Part shown: positions 36,464 to 43,216 of the stretch, piece after piece | Layout of the letters: every line of letters begins with the position of its first letter | Position numbering within the stretch: the stretch's first letter is position 1 | DNA from: a virus | Length of the DNA stretch: 43,216 nucleotides | Direction: 5' to 3' (one strand) | Virus record (IMG/VR): IMGVR_UViG_3300027631_000041 | Span: 1 to 43,216 of that record | Program-made: the position numbers and the translations under genes | Notes under the pieces: model-generated | The model's input: the letters and a program-made list of their open reading frames with translations, nothing else | What the model was told of the DNA's origin: nothing | Database searches by the model: none

Positions 36464-37435
36464 TTAAGAAATTTTATTTCGGTCAAAAACAAGAGTATTT
36501 TTGTTAATTCGCGTCTTGTATGCGGCAAGCACCCGCAATCCTGGATATTTGTGCCGAGGTCGGCGACGTGTCCTGTCATTACGGATCAAGAAAAATACTT
36601 TATTTTCTTCTGGAATATCTTCTGGCTTCTTGATCACCATATTCACTTCAATTGTCAAATGGTTACCGTCAAGTTTATAATGCTCGTTAGCGAATGTTTG
36701 CTTTACAATTGCACCATTGTTGGCTAAAATATCATTGCCAAATATCACATTTAATGTTTCTTCTGGTGTTGCTTCTACGGCAATCTCTGGAGTAATTTTT
36801 ACAAATTTAGTACCATCTGGGCGCTCGGTTTCTAAATCCTGCAACTTGACTTGTTCTCTGTCCTCAAGATATGTTACAATTTTATCTGCTGTGTCACCAA
36901 AATATGTATCGGCGCTTTCCCAATATGCTGCGTTTGATTGCTTGATACTGATAGGGACGCGGCTGTTTCCTGCAATCAAAATTACATCGCTTTTGCTGCG
37001 ATCTGTAACTTCTGCACCAACGCCTTTTGCCTCTGTAACACCGTCAACAGTGATATCAACACCGTTCTTGCCTAAGAATTTGATATTTAATGGACCCACT
37101 TCATTTGCAAAACTGTTAATAGAATCTATGAAATTTTGTTCATTCATAAGTCCAGCAGATTTGCCGCCTGACTTTCCTGTTGGTCGAATGCGAATCGTCA
37201 TATCATTCATACGAATTGCACCTATACTACTGCCAGAAAAGTTCTTATCATGTACCGCATCATCGTAATAATCTACAATTTGATTCAAAACTTCCATACG
37301 CTGTTGCGCAGGAACAAACACACTAATTGTTTTTTGTGAATCAATTCTTGTTTCTTCAAATCCTACTTTTGCGAGACTATGTGCCAATTTATCAATCGGA
37401 CGTTCTGCTTCTGTAATAATGTCACGATAACGCAT
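36464..37435 (-). CDS. Putative packaged nuclease-like protein with CTS N-terminus
   Basis: 323 aa from the ATG at 37435. MRYRDIITEAE lines up closely with the T4 capsid-targeting sequence MKTYQEFIAEA, with I-T-E|A as the cut site. Residues 140-180 (SDVILIAGNSRVPISIKQSN) look like a PD-(D/E)XK core in which Ser replaces the usual Glu. The middle repeats hydrophobic strands, and the end is basic (RNDRTRRRPRHKYPG). Late promoter at 37464-37471 and GGAG upstream. It may be an injected nuclease-like protein. Confidence 0.55.
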   Translation of the reverse strand: MRYRDIITEAERPIDKLAHSLAKVGFEETRIDSQKTISVFVPAQQRMEVLNQIVDYYDDAVHDKNFSGSSIGAIRMNDMTIRIRPTGKSGGKSAGLMNEQNFIDSINSFANEVGPLNIKFLGKNGVDITVDGVTEAKGVGAEVTDRSKSDVILIAGNSRVPISIKQSNAAYWESADTYFGDTADKIVTYLEDREQVKLQDLETERPDGTKFVKITPEIAVEATPEETLNVIFGNDILANNGAIVKQTFANEHYKLDGNHLTIEVNMVIKKPEDIPEENKVFFLIRNDRTRRRPRHKYPGLRVLAAYKTRINKNTLVFDRNKIS

Positions 37436-37470
37436 ATTCACTCCATACAAATTCTATTTTATATATTTAT
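37434..37470 (-). repeat. Duplicated late-promoter leader, copy 1
   Basis: 37 bases nearly identical (35 of 37) to 38834-38870, covering a late promoter, an A/T-rich leader, GGAG and a start codon. Confidence 0.8.
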
Positions 37471-37471
37471 C
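37464..37471 (-). promoter_or_regulatory. Late promoter GATAAATA
   Basis: ATGATAAATATAT, about 30 bases upstream of the 37435 start. Confidence 0.65.
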
Positions 37472-37484
37472 ATTTTGTGAACGT

Positions 37485-37568
37485 TTATATTTTTAAGTTG
37501 TACTTTACATCTTCGAAAGTGAAGGCAAGTTGCTCAATACTAGACGATATGCCAAGTGTTATTTTCAC
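37485..37568 (-). CDS. Possible 27-aa ORF downstream of the esterase
   Basis: A GTG overlapping the esterase stop (GTGA) opens a short frame with MKITLGISSSIEQLAF-type composition. The coupling geometry is good but there is no other support. Confidence 0.3.
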   Translation of the reverse strand: MKITLGISSSIEQLAFTFEDVKYNLKI

Positions 37569-38131
37569 AAAGAGTAAATAAAATCTGCCGAGTTTGCGAA
37601 CCGTTGAATATGCTCAATCGATTCTGCGATATGAGCAAAACGATGATTACCGCCTTCAAATATGATTACTTCATAACAACTATCCAACATATCCATTGTT
37701 GGTGCTGCTGGCAACACATCATCTGCTTCATCCAACAGTACCAATCCAGCACCGTTTGTCGCAATCGTTTCAGGATATGAATCTGCCGTCGCTTGTGTAA
37801 TAGTGTAGGGTTCGCCATAGTATGTAGTTCCAGAACCAATACGATTACTCATTTGAATGACAGGATGAATGACAGGATTGATAGCGACAAATGGAATGCC
37901 TAGACTAGAGCCAATTTCTGCTGCCCAAAATCCACCAAAACTCGTACCAACAATCAAGTCGATTTCATTATCTTGAATGGTTTCTTTTAGTATAGACACA
38001 ATTACATCGTGTGGGACACTGTAATCAATATCAATTCCATGTACTTCGCCTAGTTCTGACAAAGCCAAAACTTTTTCATTAGTTTGATCATACCGACTGC
38101 CAAACCCATGAACATATAAAATAGTGGTCAT
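37565..38131 (-). CDS. Alpha/beta-hydrolase esterase, YqiA/UPF0227-like
   Basis: 188 aa from the ATG at 38131. ILYVHGFGSRYD is the oxyanion strand, VGTSFGGFWA the nucleophile elbow with catalytic Ser, LLDEADDVLP the Asp and GGNHRFAH the His: a complete triad in the short YqiA layout. AGGAAA precedes the chosen ATG; the GTG at 38161 has no such site. The substrate is unknown. It is flanked by two CTS-type late genes. Confidence 0.82.
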   Translation of the reverse strand: MTTILYVHGFGSRYDQTNEKVLALSELGEVHGIDIDYSVPHDVIVSILKETIQDNEIDLIVGTSFGGFWAAEIGSSLGIPFVAINPVIHPVIQMSNRIGSGTTYYGEPYTITQATADSYPETIATNGAGLVLLDEADDVLPAAPTMDMLDSCYEVIIFEGGNHRFAHIAESIEHIQRFANSADFIYSL

Positions 38132-38192
38132 ACTTTCCTCGTAGTTTCTCTTACGATTCACAATAACATACTATTTGTATATGTCAAGTTTT

Positions 38193-38819
38193 TTATGTAA
38201 TATTTTTTCCAGGAGTGCCTGACATAACCTTGAACAGAAGTTGGCCATTCAACTCACGCACGTATCCAAAATTGACAATTTCAGGAAACTTTTCGATTGT
38301 GAATTTAGCATCTTCTGGCCATTGCTCTTGTGGAACATCTTTAATTGCAGTGACTTCTTTGCCCAATATTTTTGATGCTGCGGCAGGTGGTTGTAAAAAA
38401 TCTTGTAGAATATCCCAAGGAACTGTTTTCAAAAGAAGTCCTAATGCTGCTTTACTTTTTTCGCCGTATGCTCTTCCAAGTTCCGCTGCCAGAGAATTAG
38501 TAATGTTTTTACGTGCATAATCAGAACCATCCGATCCCATCGCAACACTTTTTCTGCCGCCCTTGTCTTTGTACATAATACACGCAACAACGTTTCCATT
38601 TTGTGTCACAATTTTCCACATAGGAATATTTAACATCGCTTCTTTGGTTTCAAAACCTTTGCCTGCGATTCCGCCTATCTTTCTATATGAATGTTGTAGC
38701 AAGTCCCAAACTTGATCCATATACTTTTTCTTCGTCGCCATAGCAGTTTCATCATTGCCTACTGCGTTAACGAACTTTTCCAGCAGATTATTTTCATATA
38801 AAATTTCAGATATTTTCAT
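38193..38819 (-). CDS. Putative packaged protein with CTS-like N-terminus
   Basis: 208 aa. MKISEILYENNLLEK has an L-Y-E|N site. The middle (PMWKIVTQNGNVVACIMYKD then KGGRKSVAMGSDGSDYARK) looks like a conserved alpha/beta module seen in other large phages. The rest is helical. The leader at 38834-38870 copies that of the 36464 gene; its ATG here would begin a 9-codon upstream ORF overlapping this start. Confidence 0.5.
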   Translation of the reverse strand: MKISEILYENNLLEKFVNAVGNDETAMATKKKYMDQVWDLLQHSYRKIGGIAGKGFETKEAMLNIPMWKIVTQNGNVVACIMYKDKGGRKSVAMGSDGSDYARKNITNSLAAELGRAYGEKSKAALGLLLKTVPWDILQDFLQPPAAASKILGKEVTAIKDVPQEQWPEDAKFTIEKFPEIVNFGYVRELNGQLLFKVMSGTPGKNIT

Positions 38820-38833
38820 TTTCTTCTCTTTTC

Positions 38834-38870
38834 ATATTCACTCCATACAATTTCTATTTTATGTATTTAT
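38834..38870 (-). repeat. Duplicated late-promoter leader, copy 2
   Basis: Second copy of 37434-37470, two differences. Late promoter TATAAATA is at 38864-38871. Confidence 0.8.
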
Positions 38871-38871
38871 A
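38864..38871 (-). promoter_or_regulatory. Late promoter TATAAATA
   Basis: Exact T4 late consensus ahead of the 38193-38819 gene. Confidence 0.65.
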
Positions 38872-38879
38872 TTATCTAA

Positions 38880-38902
38880 TAAAAAAAGGCGCCGAAGCGC
38901 CC
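38880..38902 (-). terminator. Rho-independent terminator with TTCG loop
   Basis: GGGCGC-TTCG-GCGCC followed by seven T on the minus strand, ending the AAA+ gene transcript. Confidence 0.9.
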
Positions 38903-38924
38903 TAAAGTTTCTGCTGTTATTCTG

Positions 38925-39917
38925 TTACCGAGTACCCTTCATACACGTAGTCATTGCCAACCGCTTCCAGCGATCATTCTGTGGAGCCATCTTACACAGG
39001 TCTGCCAGCTTCTGAGCCATACGCAGCGACAACTCCCGCATCTTGGTTTGATTCGCAACCATGAAATCAATGATGTCTTGTTCTTGATATTTGGTCAGAC
39101 CTTTTTCGTCAAAGAGTCCACCATCACGCGCAATCTGCTTAATACGCAAGATTTTGTCCCTGTATGAATCGATTGAAAGGTCCAGATAGTGACACCGCGA
39201 CAAGATTGCGTCAAGGTGATCCTTGATTTTGGAAGACTTGACGTTATCAAACTTGAGATTTGTAATGAAGACAACAGCACCTTCGAAGATGAACTCGTTT
39301 GGAACACCTTCATTGCGCAGAATACGAGAGTCAGAGTGCCAGGAAATTTTACGCTTCTTGCCGCTATCAAGAGCAGCCTTGAGAATGTTTAGAGCATCCT
39401 CGTTAAACAGAATACTATCACAGTCATCAAGAACAAGAATGTTACCTGCGTTACTGTATTCATACAACTTAACATAAAGACCGATCGGAGACATAGCACC
39501 TTTTACAAACGTGTATCGCGATGGCTTGTCGCCTAGCATATCAAAAATACCGTCCTTTTCAAGCACTTGCTCAACACCGTATGTCTTGCCAACACCTGGA
39601 GGACCTGAGACAACCATGCCGCGAACAACCCCATCAAGAGTCGCCTCCGTCATCTCATCCAAGATTTCAAACCTCTCTTTAATGCGATTCATCGCCTGTT
39701 CATCAGTTTCAGTAATCACCTCTTCTTCTGCCGAAATATCGTCGGGCGATTTAACACGAACCCGAATTTTATCCTTTGCGAATTCAGTATCAGACCCGTT
39801 CACTGTAATGAACCAATCACCCTTAGATGATTTTTTCAAAGGCGATACAACTTCAAAAGAACCTGTAATTTCAGTCCCGCGATGTGAACCATTCGCAATT
39901 TGAACAATAGCAGCCAT
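38925..39917 (-). CDS. AAA+ ATPase
   Basis: 330 aa. An N-terminal domain of about 60 beta-rich residues precedes Walker A GPPGVGKT (105-112), Walker B ILVLDDCDS (160-168) and VVFITNLKFD as sensor 1. The body is reminiscent of Cdc48/RuvB-like single-ring ATPases seen in marine T4-like phages; the substrate is unknown. It has its own strong promoter and terminator, so it is a separate transcription unit, and the base composition looks less AT-rich than its neighbours. AGGAA precedes the ATG. Confidence 0.85.
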   Translation of the reverse strand: MAAIVQIANGSHRGTEITGSFEVVSPLKKSSKGDWFITVNGSDTEFAKDKIRVRVKSPDDISAEEEVITETDEQAMNRIKERFEILDEMTEATLDGVVRGMVVSGPPGVGKTYGVEQVLEKDGIFDMLGDKPSRYTFVKGAMSPIGLYVKLYEYSNAGNILVLDDCDSILFNEDALNILKAALDSGKKRKISWHSDSRILRNEGVPNEFIFEGAVVFITNLKFDNVKSSKIKDHLDAILSRCHYLDLSIDSYRDKILRIKQIARDGGLFDEKGLTKYQEQDIIDFMVANQTKMRELSLRMAQKLADLCKMAPQNDRWKRLAMTTCMKGTR

Positions 39918-39953
39918 TTTATTTTCCTTTTGGGTGATTCTTTCTACACTACT

Positions 39954-39981
39954 AATATATCACGATTCAACGCATGGTCAA
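39954..39981 (-). promoter_or_regulatory. Sigma70-type promoter of the AAA+ gene
   Basis: -35 TTGACC (39976-39981), 16-base spacer containing GAATC, -10 TATATT (39954-39959). Confidence 0.65.
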
Positions 39982-40039
39982 GTTTTATTTGATGTGTATA
40001 TGTACATATAATCCAATATAACGACAATAATATTCACCG

Positions 40040-40096
40040 CACAAGATGTAGTGTTTTATTGCATAATATACTGCAATAAAACTACTATATCTTGTG
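40040..40096. repeat. Long inverted repeat, 24-bp arms
   Basis: CACAAGAT...TTGCA (40040-40063) is complementary to 40072-40096 with one mismatch and one bulge; the loop is eight bases. It lies in the 210-base gap between the AAA+ promoter and the small membrane-protein gene. Without a T-run it is not a normal terminator. Confidence 0.85.
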
Positions 40097-40127
40097 TGTA
40101 ATACAGTTTTTTGGTTTTTTTGTTATT

Positions 40128-40334
40128 TTACGATGGTGTATATGGTTTTGTGCCAGGTTCAATCATAGTGATAGCACCATCCTTGCGAGTCAATCGAAGT
40201 GTATCAGATTTCTCAAGTTCTATCAAGATATAATATGTCATGATACTTACACTGTTATTAATGGAGCGAGTATAACCGTACCATACGCCCATGCCAAATA
40301 TTACAATCCCAATTCCCACAGCGATATATTCCAC
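40128..40334 (-). CDS. Small membrane protein, 68 aa
   Basis: One N-terminal transmembrane helix (YIAVGIGIVIFGMGVWYGY) followed by a small cytoplasmic tail (TYYILIELEKSDTLRLTRKD). GGAG precedes the ATG. The tail could sense or hold a partner. Function unknown. Confidence 0.6.
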   Translation of the reverse strand: MEYIAVGIGIVIFGMGVWYGYTRSINNSVSIMTYYILIELEKSDTLRLTRKDGAITMIEPGTKPYTPS

Positions 40335-40367
40335 GATTTTCTCCTTCGGTCGTTATAAACAATAAGA

Positions 40368-40502
40368 TCAAGGCACCCTGTGCATTTCTTTCGATTGCCC
40401 GCCGAACCCTTTACGTAATACATTATCACCAAATACATAAACAATATCTGGATTGTGTTTCAAATCCGTTCTGTATATTCTGTGCTGAAATATTAAAGGC
40501 AC
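40368..40502 (-). pseudogene. Truncated ORF with VYVFGDN motif
   Basis: A GTG start overlaps the methyltransferase stop (TAGTG) with GAAGAA upstream. The 44 residues (RTDLKHNPDIVYVFGDN..GFGGQSKEM) match the N-terminal half of a phage/bacterial hypothetical family in which the motif continues with RGEPNA and about 60 more residues. Here a stop follows RVP, so the gene appears truncated, though the short form may still be made. Confidence 0.55.
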
Positions 40503-41152
40503 TATTCTTCAAACTCTGGTAAAGTCAATGATATCTGCTTTGAAACAATAATGAAATTATGTTTCTCAAATGCTTCTTCTGCAGTCAACTCATACGAATC
40601 TTGCTGAATAACTTCAAACCCAGCACGTTGAAATAATTTTTTATAAGTATCAACATGCAGTGTTGCGTAATATGTGCTGTCTGCTGGTTCAGGAATCTCA
40701 ATGTATGCCCAGCCACCTGTTTTCATAACACGGTTCATTTCAACAATGGTAAAGAATGGAAACGGAGAATAATGTAGGCTCTGTCTTGCCCACAAAACAT
40801 CAAACGATGAATCATCAAACGTCATGAAATTATAGTCCATTAAATCAATATCAAGACCAAATAGTTTTCCTTCTGCTACACTATCTTCATGCATTGTGAT
40901 ACCAGATACGTTTTCAAACCCCATATCTTTCATTTTTTTCATCGCATAGCCAGATCCGCATCCCATGTCAAGAATGGTGATGTCTTTTTCTTCGGGCGAA
41001 ACTGCTTCGAAAAAAGCAGGCAAGTAAGTATCAATCACTTTATGATCAACGGGAGAACCTTGATGATATGTTTGCTCTCGCGAAACTGCGTTGTGAAATT
41101 GCTTCAATCGTATCCATTTATCCGCCATAGTGAATATCCATTTATCCGTCAT
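40502..41152 (-). CDS. SAM-dependent methyltransferase (class I)
   Basis: 216 aa. ITILDMGCGSGYAM is motif I (glycine-rich SAM loop), SGITMHEDSV the acidic motif II region, FDVLWARQSLHY motif IV and GGWAYIEIPEP post-motif. It resembles small-molecule or lipid methyltransferases rather than DNA enzymes. The substrate is unknown. The start overlaps the nrdB stop (ATGA). The first eight codons are a tandem duplication: the ATG with TDKWIFT is followed by a second ATG with ADKWI; only the first has GGAGG. Confidence 0.8.
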   Translation of the reverse strand: MTDKWIFTMADKWIRLKQFHNAVSREQTYHQGSPVDHKVIDTYLPAFFEAVSPEEKDITILDMGCGSGYAMKKMKDMGFENVSGITMHEDSVAEGKLFGLDIDLMDYNFMTFDDSSFDVLWARQSLHYSPFPFFTIVEMNRVMKTGGWAYIEIPEPADSTYYATLHVDTYKKLFQRAGFEVIQQDSYELTAEEAFEKHNFIIVSKQISLTLPEFEE

Positions 41153-42279
41153 AGTGAATATCCTCCAAATGTATCTTTATCAACATCTTGCTTGACTCCT
41201 CCCAAAACGTAAGATACAATTTCTGTTTCTTGGGGTGCCACTTGGACTTCTGCGCCTGCAATCCATTTTTGCGTCCACGGTAATGGATTCGCTTGTGGTA
41301 CGCTATACGGACATCTTAAACCAACAGCCGTCATTCGCTTGTGCCCAATCCATTCAATATATCGATGTAGAAGGTCTGCGTTCAATCCAATCATTGACCC
41401 GTCTTTGAATAGATAGTTTGCCCATTCTTTTTCTTGCTCAATAGCAGAAACAAACAGTTGGATCATTTCATCTTCCAGTTCAGCGGATATTTTGATATAA
41501 TCTGGATCATCTTTTGGTAGAAGTTTCAATAATGTTTGCGTAAATGCCAAATGAAGATTTTCATCGCGAGCAATAAACTTAATAATTTTTGCATTGCCTT
41601 CCATTTTCTTTAGTTCGGCAAATGCCCATGAACAAGCAAACGAAACATAAAATCGTACTCCCTCAAGAATATTCACACTCATTAATGTGCGCCAAATATC
41701 TTTCTTGATTTCATACGTATCAATGTTTACTGTTTCGCCGTTTACCGTATGTTTACCTTCACCCAAAAGAGTGTACCATTGTGCTTTTTCAATCAAAGAA
41801 TCGTAATTATTAGAAATATCATCAGCACAATCAAGAATTTCTTGTATCTCCATCATTTCATCAAAAATAATAGATGGGTCAGAATACACAGTACGAATAA
41901 TATGCGTATAGGAACGACTATGAATCGTTTCATTGAATGTCCATGTTTGAATCCAAGATTCAAGTTCTGGTAAACTACAAATAGGACCAAACGCTTCTAC
42001 TGGTGCGCGTCCTTGAACACTGTCTAACAAAATTTGACGTTTCAGATTGGATGTGAAAATGTGTTCTTCGTGTGTAGTAAGGTTTTTGAAATCGTTAGCA
42101 TCTTTAAGAATATCTACTTCTTCTGGGCGCCAAAAGAAACCCAACTGCTTATCCGTCAGTTTGTCAATTTGCTTATACTTTAGCGTATCATATCGTTGAA
42201 TTGCGACGCCGCCTGATGGATCAAGAAATGCTAATACTTTAGTATGGTCGCTATTATTTTTCGAATCGAAAACCGTCAT
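41149..42279 (-). CDS. nrdB: Ribonucleotide reductase class Ia, beta subunit
   Basis: 376 aa. The di-iron and radical residues are present: WTFNETIHSRSY gives Glu, His and the radical Tyr in the E-x2-H-x3-Y spacing, and ARDENLHLAF gives the second E-x2-H pair. It supplies the tyrosyl radical to NrdA to make deoxyribonucleotides. It has its own promoter (42308-42336) and follows nrdA. Confidence 0.95.
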   Translation of the reverse strand: MTVFDSKNNSDHTKVLAFLDPSGGVAIQRYDTLKYKQIDKLTDKQLGFFWRPEEVDILKDANDFKNLTTHEEHIFTSNLKRQILLDSVQGRAPVEAFGPICSLPELESWIQTWTFNETIHSRSYTHIIRTVYSDPSIIFDEMMEIQEILDCADDISNNYDSLIEKAQWYTLLGEGKHTVNGETVNIDTYEIKKDIWRTLMSVNILEGVRFYVSFACSWAFAELKKMEGNAKIIKFIARDENLHLAFTQTLLKLLPKDDPDYIKISAELEDEMIQLFVSAIEQEKEWANYLFKDGSMIGLNADLLHRYIEWIGHKRMTAVGLRCPYSVPQANPLPWTQKWIAGAEVQVAPQETEIVSYVLGGVKQDVDKDTFGGYSL

Positions 42280-42307
42280 ATTATTCCTATTTTTATACTA
42301 TCTATTC

Positions 42308-42336
42308 ATTGTACGCGAAAAAGTTATAAATGTCAA
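42308..42336 (-). promoter_or_regulatory. Sigma70-type promoter of nrdB
   Basis: -35 TTGACA (42331-42336), 17-base spacer, -10 TACAAT (42308-42313), inside the end of the 42333-42524 frame. Confidence 0.65.
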
Positions 42337-42524
42337 TGGCAATGCGACGATCTACAGGCATTAAAGTGCCAGCGTGCCATTGTCGCGAACCTACCTGTCT
42401 TATTACAATACGGACAGGTTATTTTCTGTGTTGGAATGTCCTTCTTTGCCTCCGATATTTTTCTTCTGTTAGTAAGTCCTTTAGTCTCATATCGTACAAC
42501 TGTCACATTCAGAATCTTCATCAT
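42333..42524 (-). CDS. Small zinc-finger ORF, possible homing-endonuclease remnant
   Basis: 63 aa. CPYCNKTGRFATMARWHFNAC is a C-x2-C...H-x3-C zinc site of the kind found in phage HNH/GIY-YIG homing endonucleases (MxRWHFDNC). The frame overlaps the last 38 bases of nrdA and has no clear ribosome site, so it may be a decayed end of a longer gene. It sits directly between nrdA (with its split intein) and nrdB. Confidence 0.45.
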   Translation of the reverse strand: MMKILNVTVVRYETKGLTNRRKISEAKKDIPTQKITCPYCNKTGRFATMARWHFNACRSSHCH

Positions 42525-43026
42525 TTAAATCGCCCGTTGGCAAATCTTCTAATGTTTTGTCCACATCAATCTCACCTTGTCCATCATATGTTTGGAAGTA
42601 ATAAAGTTGCTTACCACCTAGTTTGTAGAACATTAACAAATGCTGTAACATTTCAGACATTGGAATTTTTTCGTCTGGATAAAACTGAGGGTTGTAGGAC
42701 GTATTCACAGAAATGCCTTGGTCAATATACTTTTGAAGAATTGATACAATTTTCAAATATCCTTCTGGTGATTCTTGCTCCCAAAGTAACTCATATTTTT
42801 TCTTTAGATTGTGAATGCCGGGAACAACTTGGCGTAACGCACCATGCTTGGATTGCTTCACACTCACATAACTACGTGGTGGTTCAATGCCATTTGTAGA
42901 GTTGGAAATCTGTGCTGATGTATTGTGACTAATCACCCCATTACTAAGTTGATATGTTTCTTTGTCAGTAGATACATCCCACGTATGTTCAATTGCTATG
43001 TCTCTGGTAATCTTCTTAATCTTCAT
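42487..43026 (-). CDS. nrdA: C-intein fused to the C-terminal part of NrdA
   Basis: The first 35 residues (MKIKKITRDIAIEHTWDV to GVISHN) are an intein C-terminal fragment ending in the invariant His-Asn; the next residue, Thr, is the +1 nucleophile. The remaining 144 residues are the NrdA C-terminus (TSAQISNSTNGIEPPR; QLYYFQTYDG with the two radical-path Tyr; CDSCTI with the redox Cys pair). It must join in trans with the N-terminal product encoded at higher coordinates. GGAG lies seven bases before the ATG. Confidence 0.92.
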   Translation of the reverse strand: MKIKKITRDIAIEHTWDVSTDKETYQLSNGVISHNTSAQISNSTNGIEPPRSYVSVKQSKHGALRQVVPGIHNLKKKYELLWEQESPEGYLKIVSILQKYIDQGISVNTSYNPQFYPDEKIPMSEMLQHLLMFYKLGGKQLYYFQTYDGQGEIDVDKTLEDLPTGDLNDEDSECDSCTI

Positions 43027-43037
43027 TTGTCAACTCC

Positions 43038-43216
43038 TCAAACGCTAATAATTTCATCTGTTTCACGAAGATCCTTTACTTCTATCCATTCCTCTACATG
43101 TTCTCTATTGACCAGTAGTTTATGATTTTCAGTAAAGCGATATACTGATCCGTCTTCCAATTCAATTTCAGTCATCGACTTCGGTCCATTATAATAGCAT
43201 TCATATGCAATGCTAT
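43038..43216 (-). CDS. nrdA: End of the N-intein fused to NrdA N-terminal part (partial)
   Basis: The last 58 codons of a frame that enters from the right edge. The sequence (SMTEIELEDGSVYRFTENHKLLVN, then WIEVKDLRETDEIISV and stop) is the characteristic final stretch of a split-intein N-fragment (block B-to-end pattern: TENHKLLVNR, WxxVKDL, DEI). The start and the extein are outside the window. The stop is 11 bases before the C-intein ATG and in a different frame. Confidence 0.88.
   Translation of the reverse strand, partial: SIAYECYYNGPKSMTEIELEDGSVYRFTENHKLLVNREHVEEWIEVKDLRETDEIISV

Noticed and set aside
36464-37435. Definite restriction-endonuclease call
   Set aside because: The Glu of the D...ExK core is Ser here, and no methyltransferase is adjacent.
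37485-37568. Extended claim that the 27-aa frame is a conserved gene
   Set aside because: Only coupling geometry supports it; kept as a low-confidence feature, not a finding.
4150-40500. Shared GTGCTGAAATATTA at 4152 and 40482
   Set aside because: A 14-base match between two places is expected by chance in an AT-rich window this long.
1-43216. Prophage or integrated element
   Set aside because: No integrase, repressor or att-like repeats; gene content is that of a lytic T4-like phage.

Overview
The window is a piece of an AT-rich, gene-dense genome of a T4-like (Tevenvirinae-related) lytic myovirus. It carries the T4 replication core: clamp loader gp44 (5' end only, left edge) and gp62, DnaB-type helicase gp41, primase gp61, UvsW helicase and class Ia ribonucleotide reductase. 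T4-type late promoters (TATAAATA/GATAAATA) precede structural genes. Almost everything is on the minus strand; two small plus-strand units (7985-8458 and 30533-30922) are exceptions. The host is probably a marine alphaproteobacterium. The evidence is a circularly permuted two-piece tmRNA, a tRNA-His with A73 and no G-1, DUF1127-type small proteins, and GANTC (CcrM-type) sites inside many promoter spacers. The last is inference.

Layout. 1-2220: gp44 start and small unknown genes. 2239-3768: array of eleven tRNA or tRNA-like genes, several with odd architecture, with two small ORFs between. 3830-5206: a tiny peptide unit, an outer-membrane beta-barrel gene behind an attenuator-like hairpin, and the permuted tmRNA. 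5210-10921: small membrane protein, peptide deformylase, TAGT-like DNA glycosyltransferase, DUF1127 operon (plus strand), DNA methyltransferase, PrkA remnant, second glycosyltransferase. 10970-14695: tail/tip region with a glycine-rich repeat protein, a PAAR tip protein and a fibre-like protein. 14736-24616: RecB-type nuclease followed by many proteins whose N-termini resemble the T4 capsid-targeting sequence; two have enzyme signatures (ADP-ribosyltransferase-like; polymerase-beta-type plus ligase-type nucleotidyltransferase).

24653-28102: gp41 helicase, ClpP-like protease, gp61 primase. 28146-29605: adjacent DNA methyltransferase and PD-(D/E)XK endonuclease, a candidate phage restriction-modification pair. 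29656-36405: a structural protein, DnaE-like protein, phosphoribosyltransferase, zinc-finger protein, gp62, a gene that appears to start at AUU, and UvsW. 36464-39917: two more CTS-like proteins with a duplicated promoter/leader, a YqiA-like esterase and an AAA+ ATPase. 40128-43216: truncated ORF, SAM methyltransferase, nrdB and nrdA, where nrdA is broken by a split intein whose two halves are encoded 11 bp apart.

How it works together: host-type promoters would drive replication, nucleotide, tRNA/tmRNA and modification genes early. Late promoters would drive virion genes, many of whose products look destined for the capsid interior and so for delivery into the next host. All product names rest on motif recognition by eye; no database search was run.
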